Source: an uncultured Neisseriaceae bacterium
GTDB lineage: Bacteria > Pseudomonadota > Gammaproteobacteria > Burkholderiales > Neisseriaceae
Assembly (NCBI GenBank): GCA_945267035.1
Contig: CALYOS010000005.1
Coordinates: 1-64,000, forward strand
Reading direction: 5' to 3'
Length of the DNA: 64,000 nt
Part shown: piece by piece, positions 39,969-47,100 of the stretch
How the letters are laid out: each line of letters starts with the position of its first letter
Numbering within the stretch: the first letter of the stretch is position 1
Notes under the pieces: generated by a model
What the model saw: only the letters and a program-made list of their open reading frames with translations
The model's database searches: none
Told to the model about the DNA's origin: nothing
Translations under genes and position numbers: made by a program

Positions 39969-40331
39969 ATGTATGAAGTTAACCGTAGTGTTTTTTTGCT
40001 GATTCCATTGGAACCATTTTGGGTATGGTTGCAGAACTTACCCGATATCAACTTGGATGGTTTGTCGCTCAAAGCATTACAGCAAGACGCCAATGCTTAT
40101 TTAATCTCTACTGCTGAAAATAGTGAAGATCTATGGCTTCAAATTGAACAACATTATCAGGATATTTTTGCTGCTGAATTGGCTGATTGGTGTGAGGATG
40201 AACGTCGCTGGCCACAGTTGGATGCGGATACTTTCCTAAAATGGTTTGAGGTTAAGTCCTCCATGATTGTGACTGATTTGGCTAAGGAAGAACTCGAACG
40301 TGAGGAATTTGTGCCGATTGAGTTAAATTAA
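39969..40331 (+). CDS. Conserved hypothetical acidic protein
   Basis: 120 residues, soluble, strongly acidic, with many Trp and Leu (PLEPFWVWLQNLPD at the start, ELADWCEDERRWPQ near 78). No signal peptide, metal motif or membrane helix. The start at ATG 39969 has AGGA 8 bases upstream; a TTG 42 bases earlier was rejected. I recall similar unnamed proteins in Neisseria but know no function. It is followed by its own terminator, so it is probably monocistronic. Confidence 0.75.
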   Translation: MYEVNRSVFLLIPLEPFWVWLQNLPDINLDGLSLKALQQDANAYLISTAENSEDLWLQIEQHYQDIFAAELADWCEDERRWPQLDADTFLKWFEVKSSMIVTDLAKEELEREEFVPIELN

Positions 40332-40351
40332 ATCCTGTTTTTTTATGCCAC

Positions 40352-40378
40352 AGCCTATGTATTGAACATAGGCTTTTT
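40352..40378 (+). terminator. Intrinsic terminator
   Basis: AGCCTATGT (40352-40360), ATTGA, ACATAGGCT (40366-40374), T run. 9-bp perfect stem. Confidence 0.88.
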
Positions 40379-40517
40379 CGTATCTTCTTTAACTATGTTA
40401 AAATATGTTTTGGTTGGGATAGTCTTCTCAGTCTTCTTAATTTAATGAGTTGATTTCATTGACACAAGGTGGTTCTGATTAAGTGGAAATTAACCTAGGT
40501 TAGTTGAAGTTGTCTGA

Positions 40518-41156
40518 ATGAAAAGAAATCTTATATTGTCCAAGTTAGATGGTCTGTCGCGGCGACAAATGTTGATGTCTGGCAGTGTAGCGCTGCTAGG
40601 CACCCTATTACCAAAACAGGTTTTCGCTGGAGCACAACGTGAAGAGACGTTGGCTGATGATGTAGCCTCTGTAATGCGTCATGCCGTTAGTAATGCAAAT
40701 CCACCTCGACTAATTTTTAAATCGCAGGCAGAAGCCAATCGCTGGCTAAATGCGATGTCCTCACGGCTCGAGCGCTACGTTCCGGAAGTATATGGTCGAA
40801 CACGCTTGCTGACTAATATTCAGTATGAAGCAATGCGGGCAGGGCTGGATACGCAAGTTGTTCTTGGGCTGATTGAAGTGGAAAGTCGTTTTCGTCAATA
40901 TGCTATTTCCCGTGTTGGTGCAAGAGGTTTAATGCAGGTGATGCCGTTCTGGGTTAAGCAAATTGGGCGAGCAGAACATAACTTGTTTGATATTCGCACT
41001 AACTTACGTTATGGCTGCACCATTTTACGGTATTACCGCAATCGCGAGAATGGTAATATGGTTCGCGCGCTGGCGCGGTATAATGGTAGTCTAGGACGTA
41101 CAACTTATTCTGATGCGGTGATCGGTGCCTGGCAAAAACACTGGCAGTGGTCATAA
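40518..41156 (+). CDS. Tat-exported lytic transglycosylase (SLT domain)
   Basis: 212 residues. The N-terminus has a twin-arginine signal (L-S-R-R-Q-M-L-M then a hydrophobic stretch to VFAG), so export in the folded state by Tat is predicted. The SLT domain has the catalytic Glu in GLIEVESRFR near 122, VGARGLMQVMP near 136 and ALARYNGS near 188. It cleaves the MurNAc-GlcNAc bond of peptidoglycan, forming 1,6-anhydroMurNAc. Short, with no LysM or other wall-binding domain. Confidence 0.88.
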   Translation: MKRNLILSKLDGLSRRQMLMSGSVALLGTLLPKQVFAGAQREETLADDVASVMRHAVSNANPPRLIFKSQAEANRWLNAMSSRLERYVPEVYGRTRLLTNIQYEAMRAGLDTQVVLGLIEVESRFRQYAISRVGARGLMQVMPFWVKQIGRAEHNLFDIRTNLRYGCTILRYYRNRENGNMVRALARYNGSLGRTTYSDAVIGAWQKHWQWS

Positions 41157-41232
41157 TCATTCTTTAGAATAAATACCAGTTTTTAACTTCGGTTGCCTGT
41201 TAAAGCAGCCTGAATCCATATAGGAAACCACC

Positions 41233-41757
41233 ATGTCTGTTAACAAAGTCATCTTGGTTGGTCGCTTGGGTCGTGACCCTGAAACACGATACATGCCCAG
41301 CGGCGATGCAGTAACCAATTTTTCCATTGCAACTGATGAGCAATGGCGTGATCGTAATGGTGAGCGTCAAACGCGCACGGAATGGCACAACATTACTCTT
41401 TTTGGCAAGCTCGGTGAAATTGCCAGCCAGTATCTACGTAAAGGTAATCAGGTATTTATTGAAGGTCGTATCCAAAGTCGCAAATATAACGGTAAAGATG
41501 GAATTGAGCGTATTGCGTACGACATTATCGGCAATGAAATGAAAATGCTGGGTAGTCGTAATGATGGGGGTAGCGCGGGTTATGATTCTCCCAATGGCGG
41601 TGATCATTTTGCGCCAAACAGCAATGCAAATCCGGGAAATTATGATTCTGCCCCTGCCGCCTCAAATGCGCCTCCCGCTGCTCCACGTCGTCAGCCACCT
41701 CGTACCGCGCCTACACCTGCGCCGGTGGATGATATTGATGATGATATTCCATTCTAA
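41233..41757 (+). CDS. ssb: Single-stranded DNA-binding protein
   Basis: 174 residues. The N-terminal OB fold ([42 protein letters not shown]) is followed by a flexible Gly/Asn/Pro-rich linker and the acidic C-terminal tip D-D-I-P-F that recruits replication and repair proteins. Essential in replication, recombination and repair; also supports transformation in Neisseriaceae. A perfect terminator follows. Confidence 0.96.
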   Translation: MSVNKVILVGRLGRDPETRYMPSGDAVTNFSIATDEQWRDRNGERQTRTEWHNITLFGKLGEIASQYLRKGNQVFIEGRIQSRKYNGKDGIERIAYDIIGNEMKMLGSRNDGGSAGYDSPNGGDHFAPNSNANPGNYDSAPAASNAPPAAPRRQPPRTAPTPAPVDDIDDDIPF

Positions 41758-41820
41758 AGTTTGCCTATAGGGCAATGGTGGATGGATCAAGAGAGTATTG
41801 ATTAGTCAATGCTGGTATAA

Positions 41821-41852
41821 AAAAACCTGCCATGTTATGAGCAGGTTTTTTT
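41821..41852 (+). terminator. Intrinsic terminator of ssb
   Basis: AAAAACCTGC (41821-41830), 10-nt loop, GCAGGTTTTT (41841-41850), more T. The mirrored A and T runs also allow it to work on the minus strand. Confidence 0.9.
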
Positions 41853-42136
41853 AACGTCACTTATTCCGTAATTTATAGAATTAGTCCGATGCACCCACAC
41901 GTAACCAGTACGTAAATTTAAATCAACTAGCTATTTAATTTATTCATTCAGATTTCTAACTTGAATTTTGCCGTTTGAATTAGATGTTTTGATAAAATGA
42001 TTAAAAATATTGAAGGAATTTATTGCGTTTAACTTAATCATTATATTGAAGTTTTTTGGTTTTTATCATGGCTGGATTGATGATCTGCACGGCAGTGTTG
42101 GTGCCTTTTAAAAGAAATTTATCCTCATTATAATCT

Positions 42137-42164
42137 TTGCTTATTTTAGCGGGTCTGTTAAAAT
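42137..42164 (+). promoter_or_regulatory. Predicted greA promoter
   Basis: TTGCTT (42137-42142), 16-bp spacer, TAAAAT (42159-42164), start near 42171. The rest of the 41853-42136 spacer shows nothing recognisable. Confidence 0.6.
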
Positions 42165-42181
42165 ATCATACATGGAACTGC

Positions 42182-42214
42182 GCAAGCCGCCAAACACCGG
42201 GCGGCTTGCTTTTT
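42182..42214 (+). terminator. Leader terminator upstream of greA
   Basis: GCAAGCCGCC (42182-42191), 8-nt loop, GGCGGCTTGC (42200-42209), then TTTTTG. A 10-bp GC-rich stem between the predicted start site (near 42171) and the greA ATG at 42269. No gene ends just before it, so it must act on the greA leader. E. coli greA has an analogous leader terminator that yields the GraL RNA. Confidence 0.75.
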
Positions 42215-42268
42215 GTTATTAATACGATATACCGTTGCGCATTCACGGCGGTATCTTGGAGAAACATG

Positions 42269-42745
42269 ATGCAAAAAATTCCCTTGACCGTTTTTGGTGC
42301 CGAATTATTAAAACAGGAACTGCAACAGCTTAAAAGTGTGGCTCGTCCTGCTGTGATTGAGGCTATTGCTGAGGCACGTTCGCATGGTGACTTGTCGGAA
42401 AATGCAGAATACGAAGCAGCTAAAGAAAAACAGGGTTTTATTGAAGGCCGTATTGCGGAGATTGAACACAAACTTTCGCTAGCGCATATCATTGATCCGA
42501 AAGAAACCAATGCTGACGGGAAGGTTGTTTTTGGGGCTACTGTAAAAATGCAGGATCTGGAAACGGAAGAAGTGGTCAGTTATCAGATTGTCGGCGAGGA
42601 TGAGGCTGATATTAAGCAAGCTAAAATTTTTGTTGGCTCACCAATTGCACGCGCGCTGATTGGTAAGGAAGAAGGGGATATTGCCGAGGTTCAGGCGCCC
42701 GGTGGCATACGTGAGTATGAAATCCTTGAAGTCTTTTACATTTAA
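42269..42745 (+). CDS. greA: Transcription elongation factor GreA
   Basis: 158 residues, exactly the E. coli length. The N-terminal coiled coil carries the acidic tip of [21 protein letters not shown] (Asp and Glu of DLSENAE), which enters the RNA polymerase channel and stimulates cleavage of backtracked RNA. The C-terminal FKBP-like domain contains GDDEAD-type and [14 protein letters not shown] blocks. GGAG lies 8 bases before the chosen ATG; an ATG 3 bases earlier is also possible. Confidence 0.95.
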   Translation: MQKIPLTVFGAELLKQELQQLKSVARPAVIEAIAEARSHGDLSENAEYEAAKEKQGFIEGRIAEIEHKLSLAHIIDPKETNADGKVVFGATVKMQDLETEEVVSYQIVGEDEADIKQAKIFVGSPIARALIGKEEGDIAEVQAPGGIREYEILEVFYI

Positions 42746-42781
42746 TTAACCGTCTATTAGCATTTGTTTTTGGTCCGGTAA

Positions 42782-42895
42782 TCATTTACCTTAGATCCTC
42801 ATCATGGAGATAGAGGTAAGGGTGTTAATGTATTTCAAGTCTATTCTAAAGATGGGCGTACTAAGGATGAGATTACAGATCAGATTAGAGATTAG
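42782..42895 (+). pseudogene. Orphan toxin-like C-terminal tail
   Basis: A 37-codon frame with no start codon follows a stop and ends at TAG 42895. It contains DPHHGDRGKGVNVFQVYSKD and then GRTKDEITDQIRD. His-rich loops followed by a short beta strand and charged tail are usual at the ends of polymorphic (Rhs/CDI/Maf-type) nuclease toxins. Position just before a small exported protein and a broken small gene supports a displaced toxin tip. Family not identified. Confidence 0.45.
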
Positions 42896-42961
42896 GCTAT
42901 AAAATATTGTGGTGATTGGAGTTGACCGGTAGGACAATATTGTCATTCTTTTTAGGAGAAA

Positions 42962-43003
42962 ATGCTAAAAGATTTGAATTTAGAAATAAAGAAATGTAAA
43001 TAA
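42962..43003 (+). CDS. 13-codon ORF coupled to the next gene
   Basis: ATG at 42962 follows a strong ribosome site (TTAGGAGAAA) and encodes MLKDLNLEIKKCK; its TAA shares a base with the ATG at 43003 (TAATG). The next gene itself lacks a ribosome site, so translation of this mini-ORF probably delivers ribosomes to it. It may be the last trace of a longer gene. Confidence 0.4.
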   Translation: MLKDLNLEIKKCK

Positions 43004-43329
43004 TGAAAAAAATATTTCTTTTTATCCAATTTTTATTTTTCTCTTTCTGCACTCAAAAAAGTTTAAGTATGGAAGAAGTGAAATATTATGAAAGTTTTTC
43101 TGGATATGATCATCCAATAAAATTAAACAATGAGATCGATATTAATAGTTTAAAAGATAAAAATATTTATTTAAAAGCTATTTATATAAATAATAAACTT
43201 GAAGTAGTTGAAAAATATATAAACAATCATCTTTTTTTTAGGTATGTTTATGTTTATGAGAAAAATAAACTAATAAAAATAGAAACTACTAATATTAATG
43301 GAGAAAAGAAAGTAATATTAAATGATTAA
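43003..43329 (+). CDS. Small exported hypothetical protein, possible orphan immunity protein
   Basis: 108 residues, extremely AT-rich. A hydrophobic signal peptide (about 1-22, ending near SLS) is followed by a beta-rich chain with a repeated K-Y/Y-V-Y pattern, a turn of the type K-L-I-K-I-E-T-T-N-I-N-G-E and no cysteines after cleavage. Periplasmic location is predicted. No family recognised. Its base composition, its place after a toxin-like tail and before a frameshifted small gene suggest an immunity protein to a periplasm-acting toxin; this is inference. Confidence 0.55.
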   Translation: MKKIFLFIQFLFFSFCTQKSLSMEEVKYYESFSGYDHPIKLNNEIDINSLKDKNIYLKAIYINNKLEVVEKYINNHLFFRYVYVYEKNKLIKIETTNINGEKKVILND

Positions 43330-43480
43330 TAATTCTTAAAAATAAAAGCTAACTTATATAATTTGGCTTTCTCTATTTGCAAAACCATGGACACTTAATG
43401 GAATAAAGTTTTAGAAGAATTCCCAATATTAAAGATAAATTAATATTTAGTAAGTTATAACAGAATAATGCAAACAAATA

Positions 43481-43715
43481 ATGTCATTTTTAGATGAAGT
43501 TGAAGAATATAATTGGAAAAATCTTTTTAGCCACTTAATAAAAAATTTTTCTAATGATGATAAACCATTTAGTAGAAAAATTTTCCAATTATCTGTAGCG
43601 ATGGGCTCTTTTAATGAATTAATTCTTTAAAGATAGTGTTTTATGTAAACAAGAAAATAATATTCTAGATGATTTAAGAAATAAGCTTTATAAAACGGCA
43701 GAAGCAATTAAGTAG
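43481..43715 (+). pseudogene. Frameshifted small protein, immunity-like
   Basis: ATG 43481 opens 49 codons (MSFLDEVEEYNWKNLF at the N-terminus) to TAA 43630. A +1 shift near 43620 lets the chain go on as FFKDSVLCKQENNILDDLRN to TAG 43715, giving about 78 residues in all. All-helical, acidic, cytosolic and AT-rich, with a terminator directly after. Such size and composition fit contact-toxin immunity genes; the family is not recognised. A tail-like frame (AKPWTLNGIKF) lies just upstream near 43385-43410. Confidence 0.45.
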
Positions 43716-43720
43716 AACTT

Positions 43721-43749
43721 AAAAGCGATTCAATTGAAGAATCGCTTTT
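43721..43749. terminator. Bidirectional terminator between the broken gene and yhbY
   Basis: AAAAGCGATTC (43721-43731) and GAATCGCTTTT (43739-43749), 11-bp perfect stem with A/T runs on both sides. Confidence 0.88.
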
Positions 43750-43751
43750 AT

Positions 43752-44039
43752 TTATTCGTCTGTGTTTTTACGGCGGAATAAGACTAATTGTTTGCCAATA
43801 TGCTGGATTAGCTCGGCATGGGTCGCAGCACACAATTCTTGTGCAATAGCGATACGTTTGGCGCGGTCATCACCAGCTACCTGCACTTTTATCAATTCAT
43901 GTGCATCTAAATTGCGATTGGTTTCGGCGATGACTTCTGGCGTCAGTCCATGTTGACCGATCAGGACTACTGCATGAAGCTGATGTGCGCGGGCTTTCAA
44001 GGCCATTTTATCTTTACTGCTTAAATTATCTGTTGGCAT
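43752..44039 (-). CDS. yhbY: YhbY, ribosome assembly RNA-binding protein (CRS1-YhbY domain)
   Basis: 95 residues. KDKMALKARAHQLHAVVLIG with the G-x-x-G loop (IGQHG near residue 30) and the C-terminal GKQLVLFRR strand define the single CRM domain. It binds 50S precursors. The start at 44039 has GGAAAG 5 bases upstream; an ATG 12 bases earlier was rejected. In E. coli, yhbY likewise lies between greA and rlmE-ftsH. Confidence 0.93.
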   Translation of the reverse strand: MPTDNLSSKDKMALKARAHQLHAVVLIGQHGLTPEVIAETNRNLDAHELIKVQVAGDDRAKRIAIAQELCAATHAELIQHIGKQLVLFRRKNTDE

Positions 44040-45031
44040 TTTTCTTTCCATGTTGCTTGAACTTTTAATCCGATAAGCGGATTGCAGGTTCGATTGTCAA
44101 TAAGCTATTTTAAATGACAACGATAATTTTTTATAGTTAATCTCTATTCTTGACGACGATGTGAAAAAAAGAGCAATGAACGCTTTTTACACTTAGCAGT
44201 ATTTTGTTTAATTTGTCTAAGATGGGTCGCTAAAATTTCGCTTTATTCGATGGTCTGAATACAATTTGCTTAATTAACGAGATACTAAAACCATCCTTAA
44301 ATTTACTAAGTTAGAGAAAATCTTCAAGTTGCGAATAGGGTTTTTTGTAGTGGATCAATTGTATTTTTGCAATGACAAGTTGTTTAGAATTCTTGCGCTT
44401 AACCTACTGCGTTAATTCATTATTACTAATTTGATGATAGTGCCAGCCTGTAATTGATACTTTCATGTTGTCCGACCCCCGATCATGATACGCAGCTCTG
44501 GTGAAAGATTGATCGCCTGAATAATCTGCTGATGCAGCGGTTTAATGATCATTAGCTAGGTAGTCCGAATTTAATTTCTGATTGAATAATGGAATATTTT
44601 TGGTAACAATTTATTGGAATTGGGAAATAAGCCATCTACTAAAACGAGGCTGTTATGACGAATTAATTTCGATTTTAAGTGAGGTATTTATGCTTCGCGA
44701 TTGTTCCGTAGCTGATGGTAAGGCATGCCTGATGATCAGTTGATGAGCTAAATTGGTAATCGTGTTTGCGTTTTTATTGCTTATTCTTGGGGCTGTTGAG
44801 TTTTGATCTTAATCAGTCCACATCGGTAATATAATATAACAATAAGCGAACGCTAAAATGCTTTAATCTTACAAGCGTATTTTCGACAAAATGACGGTAA
44901 TGATAAAGTATCCATATGCTATCTATTAATACTCGGCGATGAGCTAATATGTAAAGATTTTATATAAGCCTAAAGGGTAACTTTCCACCTTTCTATTACC
45001 CAAATACCAAAAATGGCTATGTCTTTTAATT
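44040..45031. other. About 1 kb without recognisable genes
   Basis: No ORF with codon character. On the minus strand two adjacent short frames (near 44547-44461 MIIKPLHQQIIQAINLSPEL..., then near 44465-44403) could be remnants but are not recognised. Short motifs shared with the 39.3-39.9 kb spacer occur: CGCTAAAATTTC at 44228, CGATGGTCTGAATACA at 44248 and CGCTAAAAT at 44851. A small palindrome GGGTAA/TTACCC lies at 44974-45001. Confidence 0.55.
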
Positions 45032-45056
45032 TACCTACTATATGTAGGTATTTTTT
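45032..45056 (+). terminator. Intrinsic terminator, + strand
   Basis: TACCTAC (45032-45038), TATAT, GTAGGTA (45044-45050), then six T. It faces the ClbS-like gene and has no gene upstream on its strand. Confidence 0.7.
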
Positions 45057-45069
45057 ATCAGATACACAC

Positions 45070-45579
45070 TTATTGCGTTAATTTTTTCCATTTTCTGATT
45101 TTAGTCCGAAAACTTTTGAAGGGAGCAACCGAGTTGATGTGAATAAATCTTGCAACAGTCCAGCTTTCAGGATAAGGCTTAGTCCAATTCCTGCTATCTT
45201 TTATAAATAGTGTCTCCTCCGACAATGAACCAATCCAGCCAGTCCAAATATCGACCGCTTGTTCAAAGTGCTGTATAAGCTCTTTTAAAGATAATTCTTT
45301 ATATGCTTGATAGAATGACTGATAAAGCTCACCTAATTGATTCCATTTGTAGCCTTTGGCAGGTAAAATGGGAATCTCTCCCAAGAGTTCGGTATCATCC
45401 CATGACTTTACTAACGCTAACCAACCTAGTTGATAAGCAATCATTTGAGCCGGTGTTTTATCAACACCATCCACTAAATTATCTTTTTTATCTTCAGGGA
45501 CCGTTTTAAACTCTTCAATAAATAACTCAGCCGTTTTATTGATTTCATCTAATAATTGCTTTTTGTCCTGATAGATCAT
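45070..45579 (-). CDS. ClbS/DfsB family four-helix bundle protein (DUF1706)
   Basis: 169 residues, all helical. DKKQLLDEINKTAELFIEEF at the start, DKTPAQMIAYQLGWLALVKSW near 40-60, the K-G-Y-K-W-N-Q-L-G segment near 75 and WTVARFIHINSVAPFKSFRTK at the end match the family. ClbS hydrolyses the cyclopropane of colibactin and protects producer DNA; DfsB relatives are found alone in many genomes, where the substrate is unknown. No polyketide synthesis genes are near. It is an isolated insert between yhbY and rlmE and likely acquired. Its ribosome site is weak. Confidence 0.8.
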   Translation of the reverse strand: MIYQDKKQLLDEINKTAELFIEEFKTVPEDKKDNLVDGVDKTPAQMIAYQLGWLALVKSWDDTELLGEIPILPAKGYKWNQLGELYQSFYQAYKELSLKELIQHFEQAVDIWTGWIGSLSEETLFIKDSRNWTKPYPESWTVARFIHINSVAPFKSFRTKIRKWKKLTQ

Positions 45580-45884
45580 AGTTAGTTCTCCGTTAACCCA
45601 ATTAACTTAGCTATTGTATGTTATAAGTATCTTACCCATTAATCAAGTAAACCGATACTGTCAAATTAAGGAAGAACATAAGCCAACAAACAAAAGTTAC
45701 CGTTACAAATAGTTAACAAACAAATAATTTGTGACACTCAAAACTCTGGTTCGACTTTAATTGAAAATCATATTATTTTTCTCAAAATAAGTTGTATATT
45801 TGAACATCTACCAATATTTTATAATAATTGTTTAACATTAAAATATATCAAATAATCAATAAGATATAATTAATTTTGGTAGGA
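45580..45884. other. AT-rich spacer, nothing recognised
   Basis: 305 bp of very AT-rich sequence between the ClbS-like gene and the regulator remnant. No ORF, repeat or hairpin of note. Confidence 0.5.
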
Positions 45885-46085
45885 TTATTCGTGAATATTG
45901 AGTTGTGTTTGTGGATAGTATTCTTGATAGATACGAAGTAACTCAGCCATGAGATATTCATCGATGTTGGGTGAAATAGCTAGTTCAATAATGTGTGTTT
46001 GTTTTTGTTTTGCCGCGTTGATTCGATGATTAATATTGTCTATGAAGTAAAAAATCTGGTTAGTCTCCTGCAAAAATTTTAATGC
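45885..46085 (-). pseudogene. LysR-type regulator remnant (linker and first strand of effector domain)
   Basis: The frame reads LQETNQIFYFIDNINHRINA followed by A-K-Q-K-Q-T-H and then IIELAISPNIDEYLMAELLR, I-Y-Q-E-Y-Y-P-Q-T-Q-L-N-I and a stop. This is the linker helix and first beta-alpha-beta of a LysR substrate-binding domain (pattern L-x-I-x-x-S-P ... L-L-x-x-[FY]-x-x-x-Y-P). The rest of the domain is lost. Upstream in the same frame the sequence changes to VgrG-derived DNA. Confidence 0.6.
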
Positions 46086-46167
46086 GGATACCACCGCCAC
46101 CACTGAGAAGCAATAACTCATTCTGAGCATTGATGGTGACTTTTCCACCTGCACTGGTTAAAAACAT
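46060..46167 (-). pseudogene. VgrG C-terminal (DUF2345) fragment
   Basis: A 35-codon frame reads TSAGGKVTINAQNELLLL followed by SGGGGIRIKI, then a stop. This is the repeated beta-helix unit of the DUF2345 domain at the tip of type VI secretion spike proteins (pattern AGGKITINA...E-L-L-L-x-S-G-G-G-x-I-R-I). Only this part remains, on the minus strand, joined to the LysR remnant in another frame. Confidence 0.65.
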
Positions 46168-46398
46168 ATTCTATGGTTTGGCATCAGATAGCGGGCAAAT
46201 CGCCATGGGTTGCTAAAAAGTGAATGATCAATCTAATGAGTTTTAATTTGCGCTGGTTTAAGTTTCCAGAGACCTTCAGTGCCACAATTAGGAAATATAT
46301 TTTAATTTCGTGAAATAATCTTTTTTTGCTGATGATAAAGTGTATATTCTCTTGCGATTTCACGCTACAATAGAGTGGTTTTTTCAAGAATTTGCATT

Positions 46399-47019
46399 AT
46401 GGGTGTTCGTTCTAAATCTTCCAGTGCGTGGCTCAATGAGCATGTTAATGATCATTATGTTCATCTCGCTCAAAAAGAAGGCTATCGTGCACGTGCGGCT
46501 TATAAATTGCTGGAAATAAATGATAAAGATCATTTAATTAAATCTGGTGCTGTTGTGGCTGATCTGGGCAGCGCGCCGGGAAGCTGGTCGCAGGTGGCGG
46601 CGAAGTTGGTGGGTAGCCAAGGTCGGGTATTTGCTTTAGATATTCTGCCTATGGATCCTGTAGAGGGGGTAGAGTTTATTCAAGGGGATTTTCGTGAAAA
46701 TGATGTGCTGATTCAGTTTGAAACTTTATTAGCTGGATGCGAGTTAGATCTTGTAATTTGTGACATGGCACCCAATATGTCGGGTAATAACATTACTGAT
46801 CAAGCCAGAAGCTTTTATCTCGCTGAGCTTGGTCTGGAGTTTGCTCAGGTACATTTAAAACGTGGCGGTGATTTTCTGGTTAAAATTTTTCAAGGCGTAG
46901 GGCAAGATGAGTTTCAACAGGCCATGAAAAGTAGTTTTAGTCAGGTGCTCGTGCGTAAACCGAAAGCTTCCCGTGATCGTTCGAATGAAATCTATTTATT
47001 GGGACGTGGGAAAAAATAG
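46399..47019 (+). CDS. rlmE: 23S rRNA (uridine(2552)-2'-O)-methyltransferase RlmE
   Basis: 206 residues. The K-D-K-E catalytic tetrad is visible: Lys in AAYKLLEI near 39, Asp in [11 protein letters not shown] near 124, Lys in FLVKIFQG near 164, and Glu in [10 protein letters not shown] near 199. SAM binds at [13 protein letters not shown] near 60. It methylates U2552 in the A loop, a late step in 50S assembly. Start at ATG 46399; upstream codons in frame do not fit the family. Confidence 0.95.
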   Translation: MGVRSKSSSAWLNEHVNDHYVHLAQKEGYRARAAYKLLEINDKDHLIKSGAVVADLGSAPGSWSQVAAKLVGSQGRVFALDILPMDPVEGVEFIQGDFRENDVLIQFETLLAGCELDLVICDMAPNMSGNNITDQARSFYLAELGLEFAQVHLKRGGDFLVKIFQGVGQDEFQQAMKSSFSQVLVRKPKASRDRSNEIYLLGRGKK

Positions 47020-47100
47020 GGACTAGCCTTTGCAACTACATTTAGTTGTCGTTGCTTTGGGTAAAGAATAATTATTTAACCTCCTTAGGAGTTTGTGATA

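Noticed and set aside
7988..41212. Possible DNA uptake sequences: TTCAGGCTGC at about 7989 and GCAGCCTGAA at about 41203, close to the Kingella-type dialect
   Set aside because: Only two such sites were noticed by eye in 64 kb, whereas transforming Neisseriaceae carry about one or more per kilobase. One lies inside murE. Not evidence for an uptake signal system.
46184..46387. 67-codon minus-strand ORF overlapping the rlmE start
   Set aside because: No ribosome site and it overlaps the rlmE 5' end. A short stretch resembles a LysR N-terminal helix, which is noted in the mosaic finding, but it is not supported as a gene.
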